Assembly: GCF_000688475.1 (NCBI RefSeq)
Contig: NZ_JIAN01000009.1
Span: 186,001 to 250,000 of the forward strand
Source of the DNA: Cellulomonas sp. URHE0023
Lineage (GTDB): Bacteria; Actinomycetota; Actinomycetes; Actinomycetales; Cellulomonadaceae
Length of the DNA stretch: 64,000 nt
Reading direction: 5' to 3'
Part shown: in pieces, positions 35,709-46,138 of the stretch
Numbering within the stretch: the stretch's first letter is position 1
Layout of the letters: each line of letters starts with the position of its first letter
Position numbers and translations under genes: made by a program
Notes under the pieces: model-generated
The model's input: the letters and a program-made list of their open reading frames with translations, nothing else
Told to the model about the DNA's origin: nothing
Database searches by the model: none

Positions 35709-36752
35709 TCAGCCCATCTGCTCGCGCTGCATCGCGTCACGGACCTCGCCGACGAGCTCCTCGAGGATGTCCTCCAGGAACACGACGCCCACGGTCGAGC
35801 CGGCTGCGTCCACACGCGCCACGTGCGAGCCGGAGCGCTGCATCGCGGCGAGCGCCTCCTCCACTTCATCTGCCGGACCGACGACGGCCAGCGGCCGGAC
35901 ACGCCACCCGGGGACGGGCCGCGACCGGTCGGCCCCATCGGCGTACAGGACGTCCTTGAGGTGGAGGTAGCCAGCCGGCACACCATCGACGCCGAGCACG
36001 GGGAACCGGCTGAACCCGGTCTTGGCCACGAGCCGCTCGATGTCCTCGGGTGTGCTGCCCGCCCCGACGGTGATCAGCTCGTCCGGGGCGATCATGACGT
36101 CGGCTGCCGTCCGGTCCGAGAACTCGATCGCGCCCGTGAGGAGGCCCTGCTCGTCGTCGAGAAGACCTTCGGCCTGCGACCGCTCGACGATCGAGTGCAC
36201 CTCCTGTGCGGTGAACGCGGAGGCCACCTCGTCCTTGGGCTCGACGCCGAATGCACGCAGCACGTTGTTGGCGAGCCAGTTCAGCACGGTGATCACGGGC
36301 CGGACCACGCGGGCGATCCACACGAGCGGCGGTCCGAACCACAGGACAGCCCGGTCGGGACCGGCGACCGCGAGGTTCTTGGGCACCATCTCCCCGAGCA
36401 CCACGTGCAGGTAGACGACGACCGCGAGCGCGACGAAGAACGAGATCACGTGCGTCATGTCGGCGCTGACACCCCACGACTCCAACGGCTCGGAGATCAG
36501 GTGAGCGATCGCCGGTTCGGCCACCACGCCCAGGCTGGTCGAGCACACGGTGATGCCGAGCTGTGCGCAGGCGAGCATGAGCGACACGTGCTCCATCGCC
36601 CACAGGACCGTTCCGGCGCGACGGTCGCCCGCGCGGGCCAGCGGCTCGATCGAGGACCGCCGGGCCGAGATGATCGCGAACTCGGCGCCGACGAAGAACG
36701 CGTTCGCCGCCAGCAGCAGTGCCACGAGGGTGAAGGCCACGCCGAGGCTCAT
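35709..36752 (-). CDS. CNNM/CorC-type membrane protein with CBS domains (second of a pair)
   Basis: A 347-residue protein of the hemolysin III-unrelated HlyC/CorC family. The N-terminal CNNM domain (residues about 1-190) has three or four membrane segments and the family block LGEMVPKNLAVAGPDRAVLW. Two CBS motifs follow: VMIAPDELITVGAG and PGWRVRPLAVVG with FLEDILEELVGEVRDAM. These proteins are tied to magnesium or cobalt efflux. It lacks the C-terminal CorC_HlyC domain of its neighbour. Its ATG overlaps the upstream gene (ATGA), so both are made together and may form a heteromer. Confidence 0.9.
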   Translation of the reverse strand: MSLGVAFTLVALLLAANAFFVGAEFAIISARRSSIEPLARAGDRRAGTVLWAMEHVSLMLACAQLGITVCSTSLGVVAEPAIAHLISEPLESWGVSADMTHVISFFVALAVVVYLHVVLGEMVPKNLAVAGPDRAVLWFGPPLVWIARVVRPVITVLNWLANNVLRAFGVEPKDEVASAFTAQEVHSIVERSQAEGLLDDEQGLLTGAIEFSDRTAADVMIAPDELITVGAGSTPEDIERLVAKTGFSRFPVLGVDGVPAGYLHLKDVLYADGADRSRPVPGWRVRPLAVVGPADEVEEALAAMQRSGSHVARVDAAGSTVGVVFLEDILEELVGEVRDAMQREQMG

Positions 36753-38074
36753 CGTTCGTCGCCCTCGGTGTCGACGGGTGCGACCTCTCGGACGAGGACG
36801 CGCTCGACGCGACGTCCCGCCATCGCGTCGACGCGCAGCCGGACCTCGTCCACGACGATCTCGTCGCCCTCGACCGGGATACGGCCGAGGACGAACATGA
36901 CGAGGCCGCCCAGCGTCTCGTACGGCCCGTCGGCGGGCACCTCGAGCCCCGTGGTCTCGGTCAGCTCGTCGGGCCGCAGGACGCCCGCGAGCAGCCAGGA
37001 CCCGTCGGCAGTGCGGGCCGCGGGCGCGCGGCGCCGGTCGTGCTCGTCGGACACCTCCCCCACCAGCTCCTCGACGACGTCCTCGAGCGTGACGACGCCC
37101 GACGTGCCGCCGTACTCGTCGACCACGACGGCCATCTGGAGGCCCTGCTCGCGCAGCCCGACCAGGAGCGGACCGAGGTGGACCGTCTCGGGGACCTGCG
37201 GCGCGTCGACCATGAGAGCGCCGGCGGGCACGTCGGCGCGGCGCTCGTACGGCACGCTGATCGCCCGACGCAGGTGGACGAGCCCGACGATGTCGTCGCT
37301 GTCGTCACCGATCACCGGGAAGCGGGAGTGCCCGGTCTGACGGGCGAGCGCGATCACGTCGGCGGCGGAGTCGCCCCGCCCGACGACCACGAGCCGCAGC
37401 CGGTCCGTCATCACGTCGACCGCGGTGAGCTCCGTGAAGTCGATGGAGTTGGTCAGCAGCGTCGCGGTCGACTCGTCGAGCGTGCCGACCTCCGCCGAGC
37501 GGCGCACCAGCGCGGCAAGCTCCTGCGGCGACCGACCGCCGGACAGCTCCTCGCGAGGCTCGACGCCCACCCGGCGCAGCAGCGTGTTCGCGCTCCCGTT
37601 GAAGAACATGATGAGCGGCCGCAGCGCGCTCGTGAACGCGCGCTGCAGCGGTGCGACCGCGCGCGCGGTCGCCAAGGGCCGGCTGATGGCGAGGTTCTTC
37701 GGGATCAGCTCCCCCACGACCATGGAGAAGCCGTTCACGAGCACGATCGCGACGAGTGCCGCGACCACCGCCCCGGCCACCTCACCGAGCGCCGAGTCCT
37801 CGAGCGGCCCGCGCAGCAGCCGCACAACCGCGGGCTGTGTGGTGTAGCCGAGCAGGACCGTGGTGAGCGTGATGCCGACCTGAGCGCCCGACAGCTCGGT
37901 CGACAGCCGGCGCAGGGCCTTGAGGACGGACTGGGAGCGACGGTCGTCGGGGGACGTCTGCTTCTCGACGACGCCCGGGTCGAGCGTGACGAGGGAGAAC
38001 TCGCTGGCGACGAACACCGCAGTACCGAGCGTGAGCGGCACGCCGAGAGCGACGAGGAGCCACTCGGCGCTCAC
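36749..38074 (-). CDS. CNNM/CorC-type membrane protein with CBS and CorC_HlyC domains
   Basis: A 441-residue relative of the following gene. It has the CNNM membrane domain (GELIPKNLAISRPLATAR), two CBS domains (VMTDRLRLVVV, SRFPVIGDD; VVVDEYGGTSGVVTLEDVVEELVGEVSDEHD) and a C-terminal CorC_HlyC domain (SWLLAGVLRPDELTETTGLEVP). The GTG at 38074 is preceded by GGGGG at 7 bases and opens directly into the first membrane helix; an upstream GTG at 38143 would add an Arg-rich tail. It is the first gene of the pair. Confidence 0.9.
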   Translation of the reverse strand: MSAEWLLVALGVPLTLGTAVFVASEFSLVTLDPGVVEKQTSPDDRRSQSVLKALRRLSTELSGAQVGITLTTVLLGYTTQPAVVRLLRGPLEDSALGEVAGAVVAALVAIVLVNGFSMVVGELIPKNLAISRPLATARAVAPLQRAFTSALRPLIMFFNGSANTLLRRVGVEPREELSGGRSPQELAALVRRSAEVGTLDESTATLLTNSIDFTELTAVDVMTDRLRLVVVGRGDSAADVIALARQTGHSRFPVIGDDSDDIVGLVHLRRAISVPYERRADVPAGALMVDAPQVPETVHLGPLLVGLREQGLQMAVVVDEYGGTSGVVTLEDVVEELVGEVSDEHDRRRAPAARTADGSWLLAGVLRPDELTETTGLEVPADGPYETLGGLVMFVLGRIPVEGDEIVVDEVRLRVDAMAGRRVERVLVREVAPVDTEGDER

Positions 38075-38320
38075 GCGCTCACCCCCGGACGACGCGCGAC
38101 GCCGACCCGCGGGTCGGCGTCGGAGGGGCCGTTCAAACGACACAGAAGGTGGCCGGCAAGGTCTTCGTCGGGTCTGACCCGATGGAGACGCCGGCAGCTA
38201 CTTGAGCTGCTCATGGTGCGCCACATCATACGGGCGGCTGCCCGTGCACGGCAGCGTGGGGACGGCACCGAACGGCGAGGTGGACGCGTCATTCACCATG
38301 CCGTGTGCCACGCTGGCGGC

Positions 38321-39100
38321 ATGGCGAACGTGAACGGCGGGCCGACGACGGCACCCGGCAGCGAGACCACCACGACCGTCCTGGTCGTGGAGGACGAGCC
38401 CGCGATCGCGCAGGCGATCGTGCACCGGCTCTCGGCGGAGGGCTGGATCGTCGAGTCGGCGGGTGACGGTCTGGCGGGCGTAGCGGCGGCGAGCCGGATC
38501 CGCCCCGACGTGGTGGTGCTCGACGTGATGCTGCCCGGCATCGACGGGCTGGAGGTGTGCCGACGGATCCAGGCGGAGCGACCGGTCCCGGTCCTGATGC
38601 TCACGGCACGCGACGACGAGACCGACATGCTGATCGGCCTGGGCGTCGGTGCGGACGACTACATGACCAAGCCCTTCTCGATGCGCGAGCTGGTCGCGCG
38701 GACCAAGGCGCTCCTGCGCCGCACCGAGCGGGCAGCGCGCGCGGTCGAGATCGCGGCGGCCGAGCAGCCCGACCCGCCGCTGGTGTTCGGCGACGTCACC
38801 GTGGACCGCGCCCAGCGGCGTGTCATGCGCGGCGAGACCGAGGTGCACCTGACGCCGACGGAGTTCGACCTGCTGCTCGCCCTCGCAGCCTCGCCGCGCA
38901 CCGTCCTGACCCGCGAGCGGCTGCTCGCGGAGGTGTGGGACTGGGTCGACGCCAGCGGGACGCGCACGGTCGACTCGCACATCAAGGCGCTGCGCCGCAA
39001 GCTCGGACCGGACCTGATCCGCACGGTGCACGGCGTCGGATACGCGTTCGAGCCGATCGACGGCAGCGCGACGGGCGACCCGGCGACGCAGGGCGCGTGA
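38321..39100 (+). CDS. OmpR/PhoB-family response regulator
   Basis: A 259-residue transcription factor. The receiver domain (about 18-135) has the acidic pocket VVEDEPA, the phosphorylation site VVVLDVMLPG (Asp near 67) and the conserved LTARDDE and TKPF (Lys). The C-terminal winged helix (about 160-250) shows LTPTEFDLLLALA and DSHIKALRRKLGPD, ending VHGVGYAFEP. The ATG at 38321 starts MANVNGGPTT; the much longer open frame upstream is antisense to the CNNM gene. Its stop overlaps the kinase start (GTGA). Confidence 0.95.
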   Translation: MANVNGGPTTAPGSETTTTVLVVEDEPAIAQAIVHRLSAEGWIVESAGDGLAGVAAASRIRPDVVVLDVMLPGIDGLEVCRRIQAERPVPVLMLTARDDETDMLIGLGVGADDYMTKPFSMRELVARTKALLRRTERAARAVEIAAAEQPDPPLVFGDVTVDRAQRRVMRGETEVHLTPTEFDLLLALAASPRTVLTRERLLAEVWDWVDASGTRTVDSHIKALRRKLGPDLIRTVHGVGYAFEPIDGSATGDPATQGA

Positions 39101-40167
39101 ACGCACCGCGACACGCACGAGGCGAGGGCGGCAGGTCGCGGATCCGCGACGTCCGACCGCTCGACCGGTTCCGCTCGATCAAGATCAAGCTGGGGGTGCT
39201 GGTCGCCGCCACCGTCACGCTCGCGGCGTTCATCACCTGGATCGGCCTGACCTACTTCACGCTCGGACCCTCTCGGACGCTGCCGCTCGCGATCATCGTC
39301 TCCCTCGTCGTGACGCAGGTCCTGGCTCGTGGGATGACCTCGCCGTTGCGGGAGATGACCCAGGCGGCACGGCGGATGGCGTCGGGCGACTACAGCCAAC
39401 GCGTGCGCGCGACGAGCATGGATGAGGTCGGTCAGCTGGCGAGCGCCTTCAACACCATGTCCGACGACCTCGAGCAGGCCGACACGTTCCGTCGGGAGCT
39501 GGTCGCCAACGTCTCCCACGAGCTGCGCACCCCGGTGACGGCTCTGCAGGCGCAGCTGGAGAACATCGTCGACGGGGTGAGCGAGGCGGACCCGGCGACG
39601 ATGCAGGCCGCCCTCGCACAGACCGAGCGGCTCGGCCGGCTGGTGACCTACCTGCTCGACCTGTCCCGGCTGGAGGCCGGGGACGTCACCCTCCAGGTCA
39701 CCGACCTGCGTCTGCACGACTTCCTGCTGGAGGCTGCCGACGGTGCGATGCTCGTCGGAGCGGCCAAGCACCTGCGGTTCCCGGTGCGGGTCGTCCCGGA
39801 GGACCTCACGGTCCCGGCCGACCCGGACCGGCTGCACCAGGTCGTCGCCAACCTGCTCCACAACGCGGTGCGGCACTCGCCCGTCGACGACGAGGTCCGG
39901 CTCGAGGCGTCCGTCGTGGGGGGCGAGGTGCGCATCGACGTCGTCGACCACGGACCCGGCATCGCACGCGACCAGCGGGCCCACGTGTTCGAGCGGTTCG
40001 TGCGGGGGAACAGCCCGGCGCTGACGGGTCAGGGGTCGACGGGCGGGACCGGTCTGGGGCTCGCGATCGTGCGCTGGGCGGTCGATCTGCACGGCGGGCG
40101 CATCGAGGTCGCGGACTCCGACGTGGGCTGCATCATGCGCGTCACGCTGCCCTCGAAGCAGGGGTGA
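39097..40167 (+). CDS. Two-component sensor histidine kinase
   Basis: A 356-residue kinase that pairs with the upstream regulator. Two membrane helices (about 32-54 and 60-78) are separated by only a few residues, so there is no extracellular sensor domain. A HAMP linker (RGMTSPLREMTQAARRMASGDYSQRV) is followed by the His box NVSHELRTPVTALQ, the N box LLHNAVRHSP, DHGPGI and GTGLGLAI. Such kinases sense through the membrane or with a partner. The GTG start at 39097 overlaps the regulator stop. Confidence 0.94.
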   Translation: MNAPRHARGEGGRSRIRDVRPLDRFRSIKIKLGVLVAATVTLAAFITWIGLTYFTLGPSRTLPLAIIVSLVVTQVLARGMTSPLREMTQAARRMASGDYSQRVRATSMDEVGQLASAFNTMSDDLEQADTFRRELVANVSHELRTPVTALQAQLENIVDGVSEADPATMQAALAQTERLGRLVTYLLDLSRLEAGDVTLQVTDLRLHDFLLEAADGAMLVGAAKHLRFPVRVVPEDLTVPADPDRLHQVVANLLHNAVRHSPVDDEVRLEASVVGGEVRIDVVDHGPGIARDQRAHVFERFVRGNSPALTGQGSTGGTGLGLAIVRWAVDLHGGRIEVADSDVGCIMRVTLPSKQG

Positions 40168-40438
40168 GTCCGCCCGGTTCGCCGGTTCGCGCGCTCGAGG
40201 AGAAGCATGACCTGGCAGGGCCGCCGACAACCTCGCCTTGAGGTCCCCCGAACTGCCTCGTTGCCCCGCGTTGACCCGGCTGTGTCAGCGAGGTGAAGAC
40301 GGGTGTGGATCCGGTCCCCAGAGGGGTCCTGAGGCAGGCCGGGGGGCCTCCAGGCCGTAGTGTTGTCATCAACAGAAGTAGCACCTGAAACCAGCAGAGT
40401 CGCGGTCTCAGACCGCAGCGGAAGTGGGCGATCCCAGC

Positions 40439-43400
40439 GTGACCCAGAAGGCCGATCCGGACTCAGCGCGCGCCGTCTTCGGTGCGAACGAGTGGCTCGT
40501 CGACGAGCTGTACGAGCAGTACCTGAAGGACAAGAACGCGGTCGACCCCGCGTGGTGGGACTTCTTCGAGGGCTACAAGCCCGACGAGGCCACCACGAAC
40601 GGCGCGTCCACCTCGCCGACGACGAACGGCTCTCCCGCGCGTCCAGGTGCCGCCAACGGCACAGCTGGCTCCGCCGCCCCGGAGGTTCGGGCACCTGCCA
40701 CGGCCCAGTCGACCCCGCTCGTGGCGCCGGCGCCCATCCCGCCGTCGCGACCGCAGGGCGCCCACGCCGCACCCGCCCCGTTCGTCGAGCCGCCGACGAC
40801 GACCTCCCCGATCGCCACCGCCCAGCCGTCGACGGCTCCGTACGCGCAGGTCGCCCAGCGCGCCCAGCAGGAGGACGGGACCGTCACCGAGGCCGCTGAC
40901 GACATCCAGAAGCTGCGGGGGCCCGCCGCTCGCGTCGTCACCAACATGGAGGCGTCGCTCGAGGTCCCGACCGCGACCTCCGTGCGGGCCGTTCCCGCGA
41001 AGCTGATGGTCGACAACCGGATCGTCATCAACAACCACCTGGCCCGGGGACGCGGCGGGAAGATCTCCTTCACGCACCTCATCGGCTACGCGATGGTCGA
41101 GGCGCTGGCCGAGATGCCGGCGATGAACGCCTCCTACACGCTGGCCGACGACAAGCCGAGCATCCTGACGCCCGCGCACGTGAACGTGGGCATCGCGATC
41201 GACCTTGCGAAGCCCGACGGCACCCGCCAGCTGCTCGTCCCGTCGATCAAGAAGTCCGAGACCCTCGACTTCGCCGGCTTCTGGACCGCGTACGAGGACG
41301 TGGTGCGCCGTGCCCGCGCGAACAAGCTGACCGTCGACGACTTCGCCGGCACGACGATCTCGCTGACCAATCCGGGCACCATCGGCACGGTCCACTCGGT
41401 CCCCCGCCTGATGCAGGGTCAGGGCACCATCGTCGGCGTCGGCGCGATGGACTACCCGGCGGAGTTCGCCGGCACGTCCGAGGAGGCGCTGAACAAGATC
41501 GGCGTGTCCAAGGTCCTGACGCTCACCTCGACGTACGACCACCGCATCATCCAGGGAGCCCAGTCCGGCGACTTCCTGCGGATCATTGGCCGCAAGCTGC
41601 TGGGCGAGGACGGGTTCTACGACCGCGTGTTCGCCGCGCTGCGCGTCCCGTACGAGCCCGTGCGCTGGGTCCGCGAGTCGAACGACCCCGACGGGGAGGC
41701 GATCAAGCCCGCCCGCATCGCGGAGCTGATCCACGCCTACCGCTCGCGCGGCCACCTCATGGCCGACACCGACCCGCTGGCCTACCGGCAGCGCAAGCAC
41801 CCCGACCTGGACGTGCAGACGCACGGCCTGACCCTGTGGGACCTCGACCGCACGTTCCCGACGGGCGGGTTCACCGGGAAGCCGCGGGCCAAGCTCCGCG
41901 ACGTGCTCGGCCTGCTGCGCGACTCGTACTGCCGGACCGTGGGCATCGAGTACATGCACCTGCAGGACCCGCGGCAGCGCCGCTGGCTGCAGGAGCGGCT
42001 CGAGTCCGGGTACAGCCGCACGCCCCGCGAGGACCAGCTGCGCATCCTTCGCCGGCTCAACGCCGCCGAGGCGTTCGAGACGTTCCTGCAGACCAAGTAC
42101 GTCGGCCAGAAGCGGTTCTCGCTCGAAGGCGGCGAGTCCGTGATCGCGCTCCTGGACGCGATCTTGTCGAAGGCCGCGAACAACGGTCTCGACGAGGTCG
42201 GCATCGGCATGGCCCACCGCGGCCGCCTGAACATCCTGGCCAACATCGCCGGCAAGTCCTACGGCCAGATCTTCCGTGAGTTCGAGGGCAACCAGGACCC
42301 CAAGTCGGTCCAGGGCTCGGGCGACGTGAAGTACCACCTGGGCACGGAGGGCACGTTCACCGCCGAGTCCGGCGCGACGACGTCGGTCTACCTCGCCGCC
42401 AACCCGTCGCACCTCGAGGCCGTGAACCCGGTGCTCGAAGGGATCGTCCGCGCCAAGCAGGACCGCATCGACCTCGGTGGCGACGGCTTCTCGGTGCTGC
42501 CGATCCTCATCCACGGCGACGCCGCGTTCGCGGGGCAGGGTGTCGTGTTCGAGACGCTGAACCTGGCGCAGCTGCGCGGATACCGCACCGGCGGCACGAT
42601 CCACGTGATCATCAACAACCAGGTGGGCTTCACCACCGGTCCGTCGTCGTCGCGCTCCTCGCAGTACGCGACCGACGTGGCCAAGGGCCTGCAGGTGCCG
42701 GTCTTCCACGTGAACGGCGACGACCCCGAGGCGTGTGTCCGGATCGCCGAGCTCGCGTTCGAGTACCGCGAGCAGTTCGACCGCGACGTCATCATCGACA
42801 TGGTCTGCTACCGCCGCCGCGGTCACAACGAGGGCGACGACCCGTCGATGACGCAGCCGCTCATGTACAACCTGATCGAGGCCAAGCGCTCGGTGCGCAA
42901 GCTCTACACCGAGACGCTGGTCGCTCGCGGAGACCTCACGATCTCCGACGCGGAGCAGGCGCTGCAGGACTACCAGAACCAGCTCGAGCGCGTGTTCGCC
43001 GAGACGCGGGACGACGGCTACGCGCCGCCCGCCGAGGCGGTCAAGGGCCTGGAGCGTCCGGAGTCGCAGCTCGAGGACGCCGGTGTGATGGTCGGGTGGA
43101 AGACCGCGGTCGACGCCGGGACGTTGGAGCGCATCGGTCGGGCGCACGTGCGTCCGCCCGAGGGCTTCACGGTCCACCCGAAGCTCGCCCAGCTGCTCTC
43201 CAAGCGCGAGCAGATGGCCCGTGAGGGCGGGATCGACTGGGGGTTCGGGGAGCTGCTCGCCTTCGGGTCGCTCCTCCTGGAGGGCACCCCCGTCCGGCTC
43301 GCCGGACAGGACTCGCGTCGAGGGACCTTCGTGCAGCGTCACGCGGTCATGCACGACCGCGAGACGGGCGCCGAGTGGACGCCGTTGCTGTACCTGTCGG

Positions 43401-44254
43401 CCGACCAGGCCAAGTTCTGGGTCTACGACTCGTCGCTGTCGGAGTACGCGTGCCTCGGCTTCGAGTACGGCTACTCGGTGGAGCGTCCCGACGCGCTGGT
43501 CCTCTGGGAGGCCCAGTTCGGTGACTTCGTGAACGGCGCTCAGACGATCATCGACGAGTTCATCTCGTCGGCCGAGCAGAAGTGGGCGCAGAGCTCGTCG
43601 GTCGTGCTGCTGCTGCCGCACGGGTACGAGGGTCAGGGACCCGACCACTCCTCGGCTCGCATCGAGCGGTTCCTGCAGCTCGCCGCCGAGGACAACATGG
43701 TCATCGCGCAGCCGTCGACCCCCGCGTCGCACTTCCACCTGCTGCGCCGTCAGGCGTACGACCGCCCGCGCAAGCCGCTGGTCGTCTTCACGCCGAAGTC
43801 GATGCTGCGGCTGAAGGCCGGCGCGTCGGCCATCGAGGACTTCACGTCCGGGACGTTCCGGACCGTGATCGGCGACGACCTCGCCGCCGCGAAGGCCGGC
43901 CAGGTCGACCGCGTGCTGCTGTGCTCGGGCAAGGTCTACTGGGACCTTCTCGCGGAGCGCGTGAAGTCGGGCGACGAGCGCACCGCGATCGTCCGGTTCG
44001 AGCAGCTGTACCCGCTCGACGCCGCGGCCGCCCAGGCTGCGATCGCTCCCTTCGAGAACGCCGAGCTGGTCTGGGTGCAGGACGAGCCCGGCAACCAGGG
44101 GCCCTGGACGTTCCTGTCCATGCACCTGCCCCAGCTGCTCGGTCGCACCCTGCGTGTCATCTCGCGCAAGGAGTCGGCGTCACCGGCCGCGGGATCGGCC
44201 AAGAAGCACCAGGCCCAGCAGGCCACCCTGGTGGAGACCGCGTTCCGACGCTGA
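40439..44254 (+). CDS. kgd: Multifunctional 2-oxoglutarate decarboxylase/dehydrogenase (Kgd)
   Basis: A 1,271-residue TCA-cycle enzyme of the actinobacterial type, in which an E2-like succinyltransferase domain is fused before the E1 domain. The N-terminal helix [15 protein letters not shown] is followed by a Pro/Ala/Thr-rich linker to about residue 105. The E2 catalytic domain (to about 340) has the active His in [15 protein letters not shown]. The E1 part has [13 protein letters not shown] and the thiamine diphosphate motif from [10 protein letters not shown] to INNQVGF. The C-terminal domain ends with [12 protein letters not shown]. It has no lipoyl domain and uses the lipoyl E2 of pyruvate dehydrogenase. 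The GTG at 40439 (VTQKADPDS) is preferred; an in-frame GTG at 40424 has GGA too close. A strong terminator follows. Confidence 0.96.
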   Translation: MTQKADPDSARAVFGANEWLVDELYEQYLKDKNAVDPAWWDFFEGYKPDEATTNGASTSPTTNGSPARPGAANGTAGSAAPEVRAPATAQSTPLVAPAPIPPSRPQGAHAAPAPFVEPPTTTSPIATAQPSTAPYAQVAQRAQQEDGTVTEAADDIQKLRGPAARVVTNMEASLEVPTATSVRAVPAKLMVDNRIVINNHLARGRGGKISFTHLIGYAMVEALAEMPAMNASYTLADDKPSILTPAHVNVGIAIDLAKPDGTRQLLVPSIKKSETLDFAGFWTAYEDVVRRARANKLTVDDFAGTTISLTNPGTIGTVHSVPRLMQGQGTIVGVGAMDYPAEFAGTSEEALNKIGVSKVLTLTSTYDHRIIQGAQSGDFLRIIGRKLLGEDGFYDRVFAALRVPYEPVRWVRESNDPDGEAIKPARIAELIHAYRSRGHLMADTDPLAYRQRKHPDLDVQTHGLTLWDLDRTFPTGGFTGKPRAKLRDVLGLLRDSYCRTVGIEYMHLQDPRQRRWLQERLESGYSRTPREDQLRILRRLNAAEAFETFLQTKYVGQKRFSLEGGESVIALLDAILSKAANNGLDEVGIGMAHRGRLNILANIAGKSYGQIFREFEGNQDPKSVQGSGDVKYHLGTEGTFTAESGATTSVYLAANPSHLEAVNPVLEGIVRAKQDRIDLGGDGFSVLPILIHGDAAFAGQGVVFETLNLAQLRGYRTGGTIHVIINNQVGFTTGPSSSRSSQYATDVAKGLQVPVFHVNGDDPEACVRIAELAFEYREQFDRDVIIDMVCYRRRGHNEGDDPSMTQPLMYNLIEAKRSVRKLYTETLVARGDLTISDAEQALQDYQNQLERVFAETRDDGYAPPAEAVKGLERPESQLEDAGVMVGWKTAVDAGTLERIGRAHVRPPEGFTVHPKLAQLLSKREQMAREGGIDWGFGELLAFGSLLLEGTPVRLAGQDSRRGTFVQRHAVMHDRETGAEWTPLLYLSADQAKFWVYDSSLSEYACLGFEYGYSVERPDALVLWEAQFGDFVNGAQTIIDEFISSAEQKWAQSSSVVLLLPHGYEGQGPDHSSARIERFLQLAAEDNMVIAQPSTPASHFHLLRRQAYDRPRKPLVVFTPKSMLRLKAGASAIEDFTSGTFRTVIGDDLAAAKAGQVDRVLLCSGKVYWDLLAERVKSGDERTAIVRFEQLYPLDAAAAQAAIAPFENAELVWVQDEPGNQGPWTFLSMHLPQLLGRTLRVISRKESASPAAGSAKKHQAQQATLVETAFRR

Positions 44255-44262
44255 CCACCGCT

Positions 44263-44300
44263 CGACGAAGGCCGCGCCCCTCCGGGCGCGGCCTTCGTCG
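44263..44300. terminator. Rho-independent-type terminator after kgd
   Basis: A perfect 17-bp stem, from CGACGAAGGCCGCGCCC to its complement, closes a CTCC loop. It starts 8 bases past the kgd stop, ends just before the stop of the convergent GlxA-type gene and can serve both. Confidence 0.88.
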
Positions 44301-44303
44301 TGC

Positions 44304-45260
44304 TCACCGCACCGGGCTCAGCGCGAAGGTGCGTCGGTAGGCCTGCGGGCTCGTGCCCAGCGTGCGGGCGAAGTGGTGGCGAAGGACCGCCGCCGTGCCG
44401 AAGCCGCACAGTCGCGCGATCTCCTCGATGCTCGCGTCCGAGCGCTCGAGCATCTCCTGGGCACGGACGACCCGCTGGCGGGTGACCCATGCGGCGGGCG
44501 TGGTTCCCGTCTCCGCGCGGAACCGGCGGGCGAACGTGCGTTCCGAGACGAAGGCCCGAGCGGCGAGGTCCGGGACGGTGAGGTCCGTCTCGAGGTTCTC
44601 GACCATCCAGGCGAGCAGCGGTGCGAGCGTGTCCGCATCGCACGGCAGCGGGGTGTCGACGAACTGCGCCTGGCCACCGTCGCGGTGCGGCGGCACGACC
44701 ATCCTGCGCGCGACGGCCGTTGCGGCCGCCGCACCCAGCTCGCGACGGATGAGGTGCAGGCAGGCGTCGATGCCCGCAGCGGTGCCGGCACTCGTGATCA
44801 CCCGGTCGTCGTCGACGTAGAGGACCGCCGGGTCGACGCGCGCGGCGGGGAACCGCTCCTGCAGGTGGGCGCTGTGCATCCAGTGGGTGGTGCACCGGCG
44901 TCCGTCAAGGAGCCCGGCCGCTCCGAGCGCGAACGCGCCGCTGCAGATGCTCAGCACCCAGGCACCCCTGGCGTGGGCGGCCCGTACGGCCTCGAGCACG
45001 CTGTCCGGCACCCCGTCGAGCTCACCGTATGCGGGCAGGATCACGAGGTCGACGTCCTCGGTGGCCTCCAGACCGTGCTCGACGTTGATCGAGTAGAGCC
45101 CACCCTTGGTGGTGACCATCCCCGGCCGCGGACCGCACACGACGAAGTCGAACGTCGGTCCACCCGTGTCCGCGCGGTCGATGCCGAAGACCTCGCAGGC
45201 CACGCCGAGCTCGAACGGCGCGACGTTGGGCAGGACGATGGCGGCCACGGATCGGAGCAT
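44304..45260 (-). CDS. GlxA-type AraC family regulator with DJ-1/PfpI domain
   Basis: A 318-residue transcription factor. The N-terminal DJ-1/PfpI-like domain (about 1-175) has the nucleophile-elbow block VLSICSGAFALGAAGLLDG with its cysteine. Two AraC helix-turn-helix units fill the last 100 residues: AARAFVSERTFARRFRAETG and EEIARLCGFGTAAVLRHHF. The ligand is unknown. The ATG at 45260 opens MLRSVAAIVLPNV; an ATG at 45296 adds 12 residues with no clear benefit. It is divergent from the SGNH-like gene. Confidence 0.88.
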   Translation of the reverse strand: MLRSVAAIVLPNVAPFELGVACEVFGIDRADTGGPTFDFVVCGPRPGMVTTKGGLYSINVEHGLEATEDVDLVILPAYGELDGVPDSVLEAVRAAHARGAWVLSICSGAFALGAAGLLDGRRCTTHWMHSAHLQERFPAARVDPAVLYVDDDRVITSAGTAAGIDACLHLIRRELGAAAATAVARRMVVPPHRDGGQAQFVDTPLPCDADTLAPLLAWMVENLETDLTVPDLAARAFVSERTFARRFRAETGTTPAAWVTRQRVVRAQEMLERSDASIEEIARLCGFGTAAVLRHHFARTLGTSPQAYRRTFALSPVR

Positions 45261-45507
45261 GGCCCCAGCATGACGAGCCCCGTGGCAGAAAGTCAACGTT
45301 CAGTACTAGTCCTGCCACGGCGACCCTGACGCCTCACGGTGCGAACGCCGCCGGGCCTTCCGCCGCGCCCGCGCGGGCGATCCGGCGCGATTCGGCCGCG
45401 CGACAGGCCCGGTGATGAACCGGTCGTTGCCCGGGACCCCTGAGACACTGAGGGCGCGGCCGTCGGGTGACGACCGCGCAACCGCTGGGCGACGAGAGGT
45501 GACACAC

Positions 45508-46107
45508 GTGGGCGAGCTGCCGCTGAGGTTGGCGGTGGTCGGCGACGAGCTCGTGGCCGGCGCGGGCGACCCGAAGGGACTCGGCTGGCTGGGGCGCGTG
45601 GCCGCCCGCACCCCGACCCCCGACCCGTTGATCGCGATGGCGCTGGCGGTACCCGGGGAGACGAGCACGGGCCTCGGCGCTCGCTGGGACGACGAGGTGA
45701 GCCGCCGCTTCTCCCCCGAGGCCGACAACCGTCTGGTCGTCGCGCTGGGCCGGGCCGACGTGTCCGCGGGACTGTCGCTGGCCCGCAGCCGCCTCAACCT
45801 CGCGAACATCCTCGACGTCGCCGAACAGCGCCGGATCCCCGCGTTCGTGGTCGGTCCGCCCCCCGGCAGCACGGCTGACGCCGAGAAGCTCGGAGACCTG
45901 TCAGCCGCGTTCGCGGACGTCGCCACCAGGCGTCGCGTGCCGTTCGTCGACACGTTCACCCCGCTCGCCTCGCACGAGCAGTGGCTCGGCGATCTCGCAG
46001 CCGGGAACGGCACGCTCCCCGGTCAGGCCGGCTACGGGCTCATGGCCTGGTTGGTGCTGCACACGGGGTGGCACTCCTGGCTGGGGCTGCCCGAAGACTG
46101 GGCCTGA
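45508..46107 (+). CDS. SGNH/GDSL-fold protein lacking catalytic residues
   Basis: A 199-residue protein with the GDSL hydrolase fold. Block I reads VVGDEL (residues 10-15), where the catalytic Ser of GDS is Glu. The block III area has ALGRAD in place of a GxND motif. Block V reads NGTLPGQAGY where active members have DGxHPNxxGY, so both the Asp and the His are gone. It is therefore unlikely to be an esterase; binding or a scaffold role is possible. The GTG at 45508 has GAGAGG at 8 bases; another GTG at 45499 is possible. Confidence 0.75.
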   Translation: MGELPLRLAVVGDELVAGAGDPKGLGWLGRVAARTPTPDPLIAMALAVPGETSTGLGARWDDEVSRRFSPEADNRLVVALGRADVSAGLSLARSRLNLANILDVAEQRRIPAFVVGPPPGSTADAEKLGDLSAAFADVATRRRVPFVDTFTPLASHEQWLGDLAAGNGTLPGQAGYGLMAWLVLHTGWHSWLGLPEDWA

Positions 46108-46138
46108 GCGCCAGCGGTCCCACAGGGTCACGGGTGCC

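Noticed and set aside
37040..38320. Extension of the response regulator frame upstream
   Set aside because: It is antisense to the CNNM protein gene; the receiver domain begins right after the ATG at 38321.
40424..40438. Upstream GTG start for kgd
   Set aside because: The nearest GGA lies directly against it, leaving no proper spacing; the GTG at 40439 is favoured, though not proven.
40463..44125. A 1,220-residue open frame on the minus strand
   Set aside because: It is fully antisense to kgd, which has clear family motifs; long antisense frames are common in high-GC DNA because stop codons are rare.
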